Assembly: GCF_045062745.1 (NCBI RefSeq)
Contig: NZ_JBJGED010000017.1
Location: 99,070 to 163,069 of the forward strand
Length of the DNA: 64,000 nucleotides
From: Paenibacillus_AA sp045062745
Lineage (GTDB): Bacteria > Bacillota > Bacilli > Paenibacillales > NBRC-103111
Direction of reading: 5' to 3'
Shown here: piece by piece, positions 1 to 8,582 of the stretch
Numbering within the stretch: position 1 is the first letter of the stretch
Layout: each line of letters begins with the position of its first letter
Notes under the pieces: generated by a model
What the model was told of the DNA's origin: nothing
The model's database searches: none
Seen by the model: only the letters and a program-made list of their open reading frames with translations
Made by a program: the position numbers and the translations under genes

Positions 1-1074
1 TCGATCTTCGATTTCATCAATCCCGGCTACCTGGGGGCGCTGCGGGAGTTCAATCAACGCTTCGTAGCTTCCGTGGAGCGCGAGCGGGACGCGGACCAGA
101 TCGGCCAGCTGCAGCGGCTCGTGAAGCCGTTCCTCCTGCGCCGGGTGAAGAAGGACCCGGCGATCGAGCTGGACTTGCCGGATAAGCTGGAGGCCAAGGT
201 GTACGTCTCGCTGACCGCCGAGCAAGCGGCACTGTATGAGACGTGCATCCAGGATATGTTCGACAAGCTCGATCGTCTCTCTCCCATGGAGCGGCGCGGG
301 CTCATCCTCGGCACGCTGACGCGGCTGAAGCAGCTCTGCAACCATCCCGCTTCGTTCCTCAAGGAGCCGGAGCGGATTGTACTGGCCGGCCGCTCCGCCG
401 CATCCCGCTCGCACAAGCTGGAGCGGCTCGTGGAGATGGTGCGGGAGCTGCGCCAGGAGGGCGATTCTTGCCTCGTCTTCACCCAGTTCGTGGAGATGGG
501 CAAGCTGCTCCAGGCTGCGCTGCGCCAAGCGTTCGAGGAGCCGGTGCTGTTCCTGCACGGCGGTACGCCGAAGGCGCAGCGCGACCTGATGATCGCGCGG
601 TTCCAGCGCGGCGCCGGTCCGCTGCAGCCGACCGCCGCCGAGGCCGACGGCGAGAAGGGCGATGCGGACGGCGTCGCAGCCGTGGAGCCCGCGGCCGCCG
701 AGCGCGCCGATGACGGCGCCGACGACGGCGAGGGTGAAGATGCCGTCGGCATCTTCATCCTGTCGCTGAAGGCGGGCGGCATCGGCCTCAATCTGACGGC
801 GGCGAACCATGTGTTCCACTTCGACCGGTGGTGGAACCCGGCGGTCGAGAACCAAGCTACCGACCGGGCGTTCCGGATCGGGCAGACGAAGCATGTCCAG
901 GTGCACAAGTTCGTCACCCTGGGCACGCTGGAGGAGCGCATCGACGAGATGATCGAGCGCAAGCAAGGGCTCAGCCAGCAGATCGTCGGGTCGGGCGAGC
1001 AGTGGATCACGGAGCTGTCGACCGACGAGCTACGGGATTTGTTCTCGCTGCGCCGTCAGCTGATCGAGGGGTAG
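1..1074 (+). CDS. SNF2-family DEAD/DEAH-like helicase, C-terminal part (cut by window edge)
   Basis: The reading frame is open from base 1 (SIFDFINPGYLGALREFN), so the start lies outside the window. What remains is the end of the first RecA-like lobe and the whole helicase C-terminal lobe of a SWI2/SNF2 ATPase. Visible motifs are FTQFVEMG, the LFLHGGTPKAQRD segment (motif V region) and the motif VI block with DRWWNPAVENQATDRAFRIGQ, which carries the arginine finger. Bacterial SNF2 proteins of this kind (HepA/RapA-like, often with an N-terminal SWIM domain) remodel nucleoprotein or RNA polymerase complexes. A low-complexity acidic, Ala-rich insertion of about 45 residues (near bases 606-745) separates two conserved blocks, which is unusual for the fold. 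A hairpin follows the stop. Confidence 0.93.
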   Translation, partial: SIFDFINPGYLGALREFNQRFVASVERERDADQIGQLQRLVKPFLLRRVKKDPAIELDLPDKLEAKVYVSLTAEQAALYETCIQDMFDKLDRLSPMERRGLILGTLTRLKQLCNHPASFLKEPERIVLAGRSAASRSHKLERLVEMVRELRQEGDSCLVFTQFVEMGKLLQAALRQAFEEPVLFLHGGTPKAQRDLMIARFQRGAGPLQPTAAEADGEKGDADGVAAVEPAAAERADDGADDGEGEDAVGIFILSLKAGGIGLNLTAANHVFHFDRWWNPAVENQATDRAFRIGQTKHVQVHKFVTLGTLEERIDEMIERKQGLSQQIVGSGEQWITELSTDELRDLFSLRRQLIEG

Positions 1075-1148
1075 CTAGGGGATCGAGGCCGACTGGCTTG
1101 GATCGACGGAACCATCCCGCAGCATGGCTTCACTTTCATCTCCGACAC

Positions 1149-1183
1149 GGGGCCATAACGGCATAATTTGCCGCTATGGCCCC
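1149..1183 (+). terminator. Hairpin downstream of SNF2 gene
   Basis: A 15-bp stem (1149-1163 with 1169-1183, one A/C mismatch) closes a 5-base loop 75 bases after the SNF2 stop. There is no uninterrupted T-run after it (CATCTATT), so it is a strong hairpin but an imperfect intrinsic terminator. Confidence 0.55.
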
Positions 1184-1243
1184 CATCTATTGCCCGGAGC
1201 CTTCAGTAGGGTTCGGTTCAATTTATCGGCGGATTCGCGTGCT

Positions 1244-1283
1244 ATTACTCTTAAAGGTATTGTATGTTACTATATAGAGTAAT
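1244..1283 (+). promoter_or_regulatory. Inverted repeat in the promoter region of the hydrolase gene
   Basis: ATTACTCT at 1244-1251 is repeated inverted as AGAGTAAT at 1276-1283, with AT-rich sequence between (TATATA around 1270-1275). It lies 22-62 bases before the hydrolase start, where a promoter and operator would be expected. No regulator can be named. Confidence 0.35.
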
Positions 1284-1305
1284 AACCCAATGACGGAGTG
1301 ATGCC

Positions 1306-2202
1306 ATGCTATACGAAGAGCAAATCGAAGTGATTCCGGACGTCGTCTATTGTACGACCGACTCCGGGCTGGAATTGAAGCTTGACCTCTACCGGCCGAA
1401 GCCTGAGTGGCGCCCCACTCCTTTGCCGGTTGTGATCTTTTTACACGGAGGCGGCTGGGAAACGGGAGATAAGGGCTCCAAGCTCGGGGTAGGGTCAAGC
1501 AAATATTTGGCCAAAAACGGGTTCTGCAGTGTGAGCGTGAATTATAGATTGTCCGATATCGCCCCCTTCCCTGCCCAGATTCATGATGCCAAGGCTGCTG
1601 TCAGGTGGGTTCGTTCCATGGCAGAGCGGTACGGACTTAACCCTGATCGGATCGGGGTATGGGGTCATTCCGCCGGCGGTCATCTGGCCGCTTTATTAGG
1701 CGCCTCCTCCAATGTTCCTGCATTAGAAGGCGACGGTGGGTGCGCAGCATACTCCAGTCAAGTTCAAGCTGTCGTCACATCCGCAGCCCCGATTGATTTA
1801 ATGCAGATGGGCGGGTGGCACAATCATCCCGATTCTTCTGAATCGCGACTTGTCGGCGGGCCGTTGCTGGACAATAGGGCTGTCGCCGAATCCGCTAACC
1901 CCTTGAGCTATATAACCGGGACCCTATCCACTCCCTATCTCATCCTGCACGGAACCGAGGACGAAATTGTTCCATACGCGCAAGCCGAGCTGCTCTACGA
2001 GGCGGTCCCGCAAGCCACACTGATTCGAATCAAAGGCGGCGACCATGACTACACGGGAGGCAATCTGTTCTGGGACGAAATTTATGGCATCGTGTTGGCC
2101 TTCTTCCATAGGCACATCGTGCAGTCGCCTGAGCTGGAAGAGGAAATCCAGAGACGACGGGAGTACATGGCCCAGCAAGTTAAAAGGTTTAGCCGAGAGT
2201 AA
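1306..2202 (+). CDS. Alpha/beta hydrolase, hormone-sensitive-lipase/BD-FAE-like esterase
   Basis: The 298-residue protein has the family signatures in order: the oxyanion-hole motif HGGGW (residues 47-51), the nucleophile elbow GHSAGG with Ser122, an acidic residue in HGTEDEIVP (Asp219) and the catalytic His247 in GGDHDYTGG. There is no signal peptide, so it should act in the cytoplasm, hydrolysing a small carboxylic ester or acetylated sugar. The start is the ATG with GGAG seven bases upstream. The last 30 residues form a charged helix (EEEIQRRREYMAQQ) beyond the usual fold. It is monocistronic, ending before a convergent AraC gene. The family is clear but the substrate is not predictable; arylesterase, lipase and acetyl-xylan or feruloyl esterase all occur in it. 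Confidence 0.88.
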   Translation: MLYEEQIEVIPDVVYCTTDSGLELKLDLYRPKPEWRPTPLPVVIFLHGGGWETGDKGSKLGVGSSKYLAKNGFCSVSVNYRLSDIAPFPAQIHDAKAAVRWVRSMAERYGLNPDRIGVWGHSAGGHLAALLGASSNVPALEGDGGCAAYSSQVQAVVTSAAPIDLMQMGGWHNHPDSSESRLVGGPLLDNRAVAESANPLSYITGTLSTPYLILHGTEDEIVPYAQAELLYEAVPQATLIRIKGGDHDYTGGNLFWDEIYGIVLAFFHRHIVQSPELEEEIQRRREYMAQQVKRFSRE

Positions 2203-2227
2203 CCCAATGTCAGCCTACGTTACGCCA

Positions 2228-2253
2228 AAAGCCGACTGTCCGCAGTCAGCTTT
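2228..2253 (+). terminator. Candidate weak terminator after hydrolase gene
   Basis: AAAGCCGACTG and CAGTCAGCTTT form an 11-bp stem with one mismatch and a 4-base loop 25 bases after the hydrolase stop, followed by CATTTAG. It is a weak intrinsic terminator at best. Confidence 0.4.
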
Positions 2254-2400
2254 CATTTAGCTCCTTTTATTTGAGCTTCTTTTTGAACCCTAAATGAGTT
2301 TGAGAGCTATATCCTACTGACTCATAGAACTTTACTGCGTCAACTCTATTTCTCTCCGTTACAAAGATCACTTGGGTGCAGCCCTTCAAATATTTTAATG

Positions 2401-2438
2401 AGGCCGCCGCTCCGACTATTTATGCCGGGCGGCGGCCT
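2401..2438. terminator. Hairpin between convergent hydrolase and AraC genes
   Basis: A perfect 10-bp GC-rich stem (AGGCCGCCGC with GCGGCGGCCT) around an 18-base loop lies 15 bases beyond the stop of the minus-strand regulator gene. The tail is short on the plus strand (TTTCG) and AT-rich on the minus strand, so it may end transcription from both sides. Confidence 0.5.
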
Positions 2439-2452
2439 TTCGTTAGCATTGC

Positions 2453-4771
2453 TTACGCCGTTTCACTCTTGGCGAGATTGCGGTATTGAATCGGCGTAAT
2501 GCCTTCCGCTTTTTTGAATTTGCGAATGAAATTCGTCGAATCGATATAGCCGACCTCGTTCATGATGTCTTTGAGAGGCAATTCGGTCGTCTTCAGCAGC
2601 TTTTTCGCCTGCTCCATCCGAAGGGAATCGATGTACTTCATGAGCGGCAGGCCGGTGTGGTCTTTGAAGAACCGCGTCGCGTAGGACGGCGAGACGCCGA
2701 ACCGGGTGGCGAGCGATTCGAGGTCGAGCGAATGATCCGCGTAATGGACCGCCACGTACGATTTGAGCTGTTCCAGCAGCTCTATATTTTTGCTTTCCTT
2801 CTTCGCTTCCACGTACCGGCATACTTTGCGGCAGATCGAGATCAGCAAGCTCTCGAGCTCCTCGATCGTTTCAAAACGAGGCACGAACAGCTGCTGCATC
2901 GTTTCGCCGAGATCGTCGTCTATATCGATTTCCAGCTCGATGAGCGTTTTCATCATGTTGTTCACAATATCGAAGCAGATGCACTGGGCGGCCTCGAGCG
3001 ACACGTCCGATTCCACGATATGACTGAACGCCTCGCGCACCGCCGGTTCAACCTGCAGCATATTCCCTTGCTTGATCGCTTTGACGAGCCGGTCGGTCCG
3101 CTCGACGGGATAAGCGTATTCGCCCCTTGTGCGCGGCTCGATTTCACTGAATAGAAAGACCTGATCGCTGCCTTTCACGAACCGGTATCGGGAGGCATGG
3201 CTGGCTTCTACGAACGATTTCGGGACGCCGGACAAGTCATCGCAGATGCCTCCGATGCCCACCGTAACGGTGAGCCGGAAATATTGCCGGAAAACGGCTT
3301 TCGCCTTCTCCGCCAGCTCCTTCAAGACGGCCGTATCGTCGAAGCCCTCGTTCAAGTTCACCAGGAAGGCGATGCTCCGTCCATCCATCAGCTCGGCTCC
3401 ATACCCGGCTCCCGATTCGAGAGCCAGCTCCTCGACCACCTTCGTCAGGCTGTAAGTCAGCACTTCCTGCATCTTCTCCGAGTTCTCGCTGCGGAACCGG
3501 TTGTAATCGTCAATCAAGACGACCAGAACGGCGTAATACGGCTTATCCAGCTGAATGCCCGAAAATTGCAGCATGTCGCACATTTCCGCCCTCGTACTCA
3601 GCTTGCCCTTCAGCAGCGTTAGCAGCATTTGCTCGCGAAGCGTGCTGCCTTGGCTGCGCAATTGATGCTGCAGGCTTTGCTTCTCGTTGGCCATCTGACC
3701 GACCGCCCGCGAAATATAGGCGATTTCGTCCTTAAGCTTGAGCGGCGGCTCGGCCCGCGCTTCACTGGACACGATCCCGGCCAGCAGTCTGAGCGGCCGG
3801 TAGTGGCGGATGGAGAAACCGAAGGCTATGGCGACTCCGATCAGAAATACGGCTGCCACGGTGGCGGTAAAAATGCCTTGATTGTCATTCACCTTCCGCA
3901 TCCATTGGTCGGTCGGCAGCACCGCTATATAAGACCATTGACGGATGGCCGACGTATGAATAAGCACCGAAAACTTGCGTCCGTCCAGGGACAGCTCGCT
4001 GACCGCGGGTCGATCCGGACGGAGGTCGATCTCGCCCAGCAGCCGTTTGCCGTAGTCTGCGGATTCGCCTTGCGACTTGTTGAACACGACTTCGTTCTTC
4101 TCATTCAGAATGAACAGAAAGCCGCTCGACTCTGTCAGCACGCCCTGAGCCAAGTCTGAAAGCGCTTGCTCCCGAATCAAGAAAAGCGCAACGCCGTAAG
4201 GAACGTCGGCATTCAGCGGAACGGGCGCCATATAAGTCGCATATCGCCGCTCTTCGAACTTGTTAAACAGAACCGGCTCGATCCCTCTAATACGCGGCGC
4301 GGACAAAGAGTGCGCGGTTTCGATGAATTCCGCTTTACTCCAATTGCGGTACCGGTAGATCGTATCGAAGAACGAGTCGGAATTGTACGTTCCGCTTGCA
4401 GCATAAAGCTGTTTCGTGTTCGGATCGTTGAAGGACAGGATGACATCTTCGATGAACAAGTTCGTCGACAAATATTGCTTCAGCTCGGTAACGGCCTGCA
4501 GCGAGCCGTAGCCTCCGTCCGTCGCCATATAGGGCGCGAGCTGCGGATTGGAGGACAGCTGGGAGGCGAGCCGGTTCATCTCATGCAAGCGCAAATCGAC
4601 CGCATCCCGAAACTGGCCGAGAGCGGCGACCGTCGTATTCTCCACTTCCTTGCGGAGCGTCTGGAAAAAACTGTTGTACACGACGCCGCTTACGGCAACA
4701 AGCAACACGACCACCAACACAATGTAGGAAAGCAAGTAGTTATAGAATCGTTGGCTGCGAATCATGCTCAT
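2453..4771 (-). CDS. Membrane-anchored AraC-family sensor-regulator (importer cluster 1)
   Basis: This 772-residue protein has the layout common in Paenibacillaceae sugar clusters. A transmembrane helix lies near residues 10-33, followed by an extracellular Cache-like sensor region, a second transmembrane helix near 296-320 (ending in the RHYRPLR segment), a long cytoplasmic linker and a C-terminal AraC DNA-binding domain (about 668-772) with two helix-turn-helices (LATRFGVSPSYATRFF and IMNEVGYIDSTNFIRKF). It has no receiver or kinase domain, so sensing and DNA binding are in one chain. The ATG start has AAGGAGG nine bases upstream. It is the last gene of the minus-strand cluster, 95 bases after the binding-protein gene. 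The likely role, inferred from context, is to switch on the adjacent importer when its oligosaccharide is present outside. Confidence 0.88.
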   Translation of the reverse strand: MSMIRSQRFYNYLLSYIVLVVVLLVAVSGVVYNSFFQTLRKEVENTTVAALGQFRDAVDLRLHEMNRLASQLSSNPQLAPYMATDGGYGSLQAVTELKQYLSTNLFIEDVILSFNDPNTKQLYAASGTYNSDSFFDTIYRYRNWSKAEFIETAHSLSAPRIRGIEPVLFNKFEERRYATYMAPVPLNADVPYGVALFLIREQALSDLAQGVLTESSGFLFILNEKNEVVFNKSQGESADYGKRLLGEIDLRPDRPAVSELSLDGRKFSVLIHTSAIRQWSYIAVLPTDQWMRKVNDNQGIFTATVAAVFLIGVAIAFGFSIRHYRPLRLLAGIVSSEARAEPPLKLKDEIAYISRAVGQMANEKQSLQHQLRSQGSTLREQMLLTLLKGKLSTRAEMCDMLQFSGIQLDKPYYAVLVVLIDDYNRFRSENSEKMQEVLTYSLTKVVEELALESGAGYGAELMDGRSIAFLVNLNEGFDDTAVLKELAEKAKAVFRQYFRLTVTVGIGGICDDLSGVPKSFVEASHASRYRFVKGSDQVFLFSEIEPRTRGEYAYPVERTDRLVKAIKQGNMLQVEPAVREAFSHIVESDVSLEAAQCICFDIVNNMMKTLIELEIDIDDDLGETMQQLFVPRFETIEELESLLISICRKVCRYVEAKKESKNIELLEQLKSYVAVHYADHSLDLESLATRFGVSPSYATRFFKDHTGLPLMKYIDSLRMEQAKKLLKTTELPLKDIMNEVGYIDSTNFIRKFKKAEGITPIQYRNLAKSETA

Positions 4772-4822
4772 CTTGTGGTTCCTCCTTAGTGGCTCAGGGG
4801 GCAGATCAGCTTAAACGGGCAA

Positions 4823-4844
4823 GGTGCGCCCCGGAGAACGCACC
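4823..4844 (-). other. Hairpin between binding-protein and AraC genes
   Basis: GGTGCG and CGCACC pair (6 bp, 10-base loop) in the 95-base gap. There is no T-run. Such intercistronic hairpins can stabilise or partly terminate an upstream message, which would fit a binding protein made in excess over the regulator. Function is inference. Confidence 0.3.
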
Positions 4845-4866
4845 GCCGAAACTATCATTTCGCAAG

Positions 4867-6480
4867 TTATTTTTTGTACCGGTCGTACGCGGCCTGATAA
4901 ATTTGCATAAATTCATCAAGACGCATCTTTTTGAGCGTGGCGACATAATTATCCCACTCGGAGAACGGCGCTTTGCCGGATACGAATTTGGCGGCCATTT
5001 CCGTCACATACGTATTGATGTCGGCGTTCAGAGCGGCCATCCTCGTATTCTCTTCGGCGGTGTAGTTGAATGTCGGCCACAGCTCGTTCGGCATATATTT
5101 CTTGAACTTCTCGGCGGCCTGAATCGATTCGGGCTGCGATTCGGCGCCCTTGAAAAACTTTTGCTGGACCATATTCGGGTAGCCGCCGCCCGGCCATACG
5201 ACATATTTCACAAGCGCTTGCTCGAACGTCAGGCCGTTCGGATTGTTCGTAATTTCTTTCGTATACTGCAAATCGCCGGAGGCGGTTTTCTCGTACGACT
5301 TGCCCTCGAAGCCCATGAAAAACATTTTGCTGCCTTCTTCGCCGTACAGATGGTCCATCCAGCGAACGGTCGCTTCCGGATATTTGTTTTTGTCGGTAAT
5401 GACGAAGGCGCCCGAATTCGCGAGCGGGGAGCCGACCGCCGAATAGACTTGATCGCCGTGAGGTCCTTTGAGCGCGCTGGCTCCGATATATCCCGGCTGG
5501 TTCATGAGGGTATACGGGCTGGTGGTAATGGTCGCTCCATATAAGCCTTTCGCGCCGGTGGCATAGAACTGGTTCGCTTGAATCGTAAAAATGTCTTCGG
5601 CGATCAGCTTCTCGCTATATAGCTTGTTCAAATACTGGAGCATCTCCAAGTATTTCGGATCGGTCGGGATAAACCTCAGCTTGCCGGAGCTGTCCATATC
5701 CACATTTGCATGGCGCGTTCCCCGGGTTCCCAGTCCCCACGCTCCCTTGAAGTAGCTAATGATAGACGGCAGGCCGACCACCTCGAACGGAATTTCATCC
5801 GCTTGATTGTTGCCGTTCGGATCTTTTTCTTTAAACGCCTTCAGCATGTTGTAGAAATCGTCGGTCGTTTCCGGTTCCTTGAGTCCCAGCTTGTCGAGCC
5901 ATTCTTTGCGGATCCATACTTTGCCGCCGCCCAGAACGGATGTAAACTGCGGATCGTAAATGGTTGGGAACGAGTAGATGTTGCCGTCCGGCATCGTAAG
6001 CCCTTTGCGAACCTCCGGGTACTGATCCAACAGCTTTTTCAAGTTCGGCGCATAGTTGTCGATGAGCGTGTTCAGCTTGATGAAAGTGCCCTGCGTACCG
6101 TATTTCAGCAAATCCGTCGCCGGGATGCCCGCCGTGAAGAACGCATCCGGGTAATCGCCGCCGGCCAGCATAATATTTCGTTTCTCCGTCAAGTTGTCGG
6201 TGGGAACCATTTCCCACGTGACATGGATGTTGGATTGCTTCTCATATTCCTGCCAGAGCATGACCTCGTTCCAGTTGGACGCGGTCGTCGGCGCTTTGCC
6301 TGCGATCATTTTCAGATTGATCTTCTCGGCTACGATCGGCATGCCCGCCTTATTGACACCGGTGTCTTTCGATTGGGGGCTTTCCGTTTTTTTAGTACCT
6401 CCGTCGGAGCAGGCCGAGAGAACGGTAAGCGGGACGATCACGGATAACAGCGCGGCTGTCGTTTTTCTCATTTTCATCAT
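4867..6480 (-). CDS. Extracellular solute-binding lipoprotein (LplA/YtcQ-like) of a CUT1 sugar importer
   Basis: The 537-residue protein begins with a basic n-region and hydrophobic core ending in the lipobox LSAC, with the lipidated Cys at residue 24, so it is anchored on the outer face of the membrane. The sequence DPNGNNQADEIPFE is a calcium-loop-like signature of the large LplA-type oligosaccharide-binding proteins. Three start codons cluster (residues 1, 2 and 4); GGAGGG lies 3 bases before the first and 6 before the second, so translation may really begin at 6477. It lies downstream of its two permease genes, the reverse of cluster 2. The ligand is probably a complex oligosaccharide but cannot be read from the sequence. 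Confidence 0.92.
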   Translation of the reverse strand: MMKMRKTTAALLSVIVPLTVLSACSDGGTKKTESPQSKDTGVNKAGMPIVAEKINLKMIAGKAPTTASNWNEVMLWQEYEKQSNIHVTWEMVPTDNLTEKRNIMLAGGDYPDAFFTAGIPATDLLKYGTQGTFIKLNTLIDNYAPNLKKLLDQYPEVRKGLTMPDGNIYSFPTIYDPQFTSVLGGGKVWIRKEWLDKLGLKEPETTDDFYNMLKAFKEKDPNGNNQADEIPFEVVGLPSIISYFKGAWGLGTRGTRHANVDMDSSGKLRFIPTDPKYLEMLQYLNKLYSEKLIAEDIFTIQANQFYATGAKGLYGATITTSPYTLMNQPGYIGASALKGPHGDQVYSAVGSPLANSGAFVITDKNKYPEATVRWMDHLYGEEGSKMFFMGFEGKSYEKTASGDLQYTKEITNNPNGLTFEQALVKYVVWPGGGYPNMVQQKFFKGAESQPESIQAAEKFKKYMPNELWPTFNYTAEENTRMAALNADINTYVTEMAAKFVSGKAPFSEWDNYVATLKKMRLDEFMQIYQAAYDRYKK

Positions 6481-6511
6481 AAACCCTCCATATCGTTTCC
6501 TCTGAATGAAA

Positions 6512-7396
6512 TCAGCCCTTCACTGCGCCAATGACGAGTCCTTTGACGAAATAACGCTGCAGGAACGGATATAACAGCAGGACGGGCAGGTTCGCGATAA
6601 TCACGACCGCATACTTGATCGATTCCCCTTCCATGACGCTTTTGGCGAGTGATTCCTCGCTGGTCTCGACCATGTCCTTCAAATTGCTTTGGATCAGGAT
6701 CTCCCGAAGCACCAGCTGAAGCGGGTATTTGCTGCGATCGGTCAAATAGATCAAGGCGCTGAAGAACGAGTTCCAATGGGCGACGCTATAAAACAAGGTC
6801 ATGACCGCTATGATGGGCAAAGATAACGGCAAAACCATTCGGAGCAAAATTTGAACGTTGGAGCACCCGTCGATTTGCGCCGATTCCTGGATTTCAAGAG
6901 GGATGCTCTGCTGGAAAAACGTGCGCATAATGATGACGTTCCATATGGCGATGGCATTGGGGATAATGAGTGCCCACATCGTGTTGACCATGCCTAGGCT
7001 TTTGACAAGCAAATAGGTCGGAATGAGCCCGCCGCTGAAAAACATCGTGAACACGAACAGGGCGGTGAAGAAGCCGCGGCCGACGAAATCTTTGCGGGAG
7101 AGCGGATAGGCTGCCAAAATCGTCATGATGAGATTGATCGCCGTCCCGACAACGGTGTAAAGGAGCGTATTCGCATAACCTTGCAAAATGTCGTTGTTTT
7201 GGAACACCTTCTCATACCCGCGTAACGTCAAGCCTTCGGGCCAGAGCCATACTTCTCCGCCGAGAACCTTGGCGGGGTCGCTGATCGAGGCGACCAGCAC
7301 GAACAGCAGCGGATACAGCACGGCGATCAGGACGAGAACGAGCAGCGCATGAATGAGGAAGTCCAACAGCTTGTCGCCGAACGATTCTTTTACCAT
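6512..7396 (-). CDS. Carbohydrate ABC transporter permease, MalG/YtcP-type (cluster 1)
   Basis: A 294-residue inner-membrane permease with six predicted helices and the cytoplasmic EAA loop (ESAQIDGCSNVQILLRM near residue 167) that docks the ATPase. This is the CUT1 subfamily, MalG side. Its ATG overlaps the end of the upstream permease gene by 7 bases (ATGGTAA contains both start and stop), indicating translational coupling and 1:1 production of the two permeases. The binding-protein gene follows 31 bases later. No ATP-binding subunit is encoded here; such importers normally borrow a multipurpose MsmX-like ATPase. Confidence 0.93.
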   Translation of the reverse strand: MVKESFGDKLLDFLIHALLVLVLIAVLYPLLFVLVASISDPAKVLGGEVWLWPEGLTLRGYEKVFQNNDILQGYANTLLYTVVGTAINLIMTILAAYPLSRKDFVGRGFFTALFVFTMFFSGGLIPTYLLVKSLGMVNTMWALIIPNAIAIWNVIIMRTFFQQSIPLEIQESAQIDGCSNVQILLRMVLPLSLPIIAVMTLFYSVAHWNSFFSALIYLTDRSKYPLQLVLREILIQSNLKDMVETSEESLAKSVMEGESIKYAVVIIANLPVLLLYPFLQRYFVKGLVIGAVKG

Positions 7397-8352
7397 AAGC
7401 TCGTTTCACCGGCCTTTCTGGCGATGTAGTTGACGGTTACGAGCATGATGAAGTTGACGACCGAATTGAAAAGCCCGACGGCGGACGAGAAGCTGTATTG
7501 CGCTTCCAAAATCCCACTCCGGTATACGTACGTGGCGATGATGTCCGAGCTCTCCATATTCAGGCTGTTCTGCATCAAGAATACTTTTTCGAAGCCGACG
7601 CCCAGAATGGAGCCTACATTCATGATTAGGAGAATGATGATCGTGGGCAAAATGCCCGGCAGGTTAATATGCCAGATTCGTCTGAGCCGGCTGGCGCCGT
7701 CGACTTTGGCCGCTTCGTGAAGTTGCGGATCGATGCCGGTCAGGGCGGCCAAATAAATGATGGAGCTCCACCCCATCTGCTGCCATACGCCGGAGAAGAC
7801 GTAGATCGTTTTGAACCAGGCCGCCTCCGTCAGGAACGAAATCGATTCTCCGCCGAACCATCCGATCAGCAGGTTCACGATCCCGTGCTTGGGCGACAAG
7901 AAGATGATCAGCATGCCGACGAGCACGACGGTCGATAAAAAGTGTGGGGCGTATGTGACCGTTTGTACCGTTTTCTTAAACCATTTCGAACGTACTTCGT
8001 TAATCAGCAGGGCCAAAACAATCGGTACGGGAAAGCCGACGATCAGTTCGTAAATGCCGATGCCGAGCGTATTACGGATCAGGCGCCAAAAATAGTAGCT
8101 GTCAAAAAACCGCCGGAAGTGGTCGAAGCCGACCCACGGACTGCCGCTGATCCCTTTGGAGGCGATAAACTCTTTGAAGGCGATTTGGACCCCGTACATC
8201 GGGATGTAGTGAAACAGGATGTAGTAGACGACAACAGGCAAAATCAAGACGTATAAGTCCCAGTTCTTCATCAGCGAACGTCCAAGGGGAGAACGCCGGG
8301 ACAAGGGTGCTGCTGCTGTTGCTGCTGTCGATGCCGGAGGAGCTTGCTTCAA
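7390..8352 (-). CDS. ABC transporter permease, LplB/MalF-type (cluster 1)
   Basis: This 320-residue CUT1 permease, the first gene of the cluster, partners the coupled downstream permease. The EAA loop reads EAAKVDGASRLRRIWHI near residue 215. The start shown is a TTG with a purine-rich GGAAGGA about 13 bases upstream. An alternative ATG at residue 28 (MKNWDLYVLI) begins just before the first transmembrane helix, which is where many homologues start, but it has no clear ribosome binding site. The Ala/Pro-rich first 27 residues may therefore not be translated. A cre-like element lies 63 bases upstream. Confidence 0.9.
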   Translation of the reverse strand: MKQAPPASTAATAAAPLSRRSPLGRSLMKNWDLYVLILPVVVYYILFHYIPMYGVQIAFKEFIASKGISGSPWVGFDHFRRFFDSYYFWRLIRNTLGIGIYELIVGFPVPIVLALLINEVRSKWFKKTVQTVTYAPHFLSTVVLVGMLIIFLSPKHGIVNLLIGWFGGESISFLTEAAWFKTIYVFSGVWQQMGWSSIIYLAALTGIDPQLHEAAKVDGASRLRRIWHINLPGILPTIIILLIMNVGSILGVGFEKVFLMQNSLNMESSDIIATYVYRSGILEAQYSFSSAVGLFNSVVNFIMLVTVNYIARKAGETSLW

Positions 8353-8414
8353 AAGCGGGTCACCGTCCTTCCGTGTAGCTTAAGCAAGGGGCCCCTTGCA
8401 GCCCTTATCTTATT

Positions 8415-8428
8415 TTAAACCGCTTTCA
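8415..8428 (-). promoter_or_regulatory. Candidate cre (CcpA) site upstream of importer cluster 1
   Basis: On the minus strand the sequence reads TGAAAGCGGTTTAA, matching the cre consensus TGWAANCGNTNNCA at 13 of 14 positions. It lies in the region between the diverging permease and stalk/propeller genes, so catabolite repression of the importer is likely. Basis is consensus matching only. Confidence 0.5.
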
Positions 8429-8582
8429 TCGTCCATCGGCAGTTTTTGAGGCGATCGGCTAATCTTTACATCTTGTGCAACTTTCCTTTTTGGCGGCACG
8501 TCTAATCGAGTAGAACAAATTGGAAAACGCGACCCAGCTTCGACCGCACTGTCTACACCTATACCCGCAGGAGGAATTTAGG

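Noticed and set aside
100..227. WXG100/type VII secretion substrate reading of the 104-residue repeats (residue numbers of the repeat protein)
   Set aside because: The motif is W-x-x-G-L rather than W-x-G, units are tandem in a single 716-residue chain, and no type VII genes are nearby. Coordinates given here refer to residues in the protein encoded at 41564-43714.
2453..4771. Two-component response regulator for the large AraC proteins
   Set aside because: No receiver domain with the phosphorylatable Asp is present; the N-terminal part is two membrane helices around an extracellular sensor.
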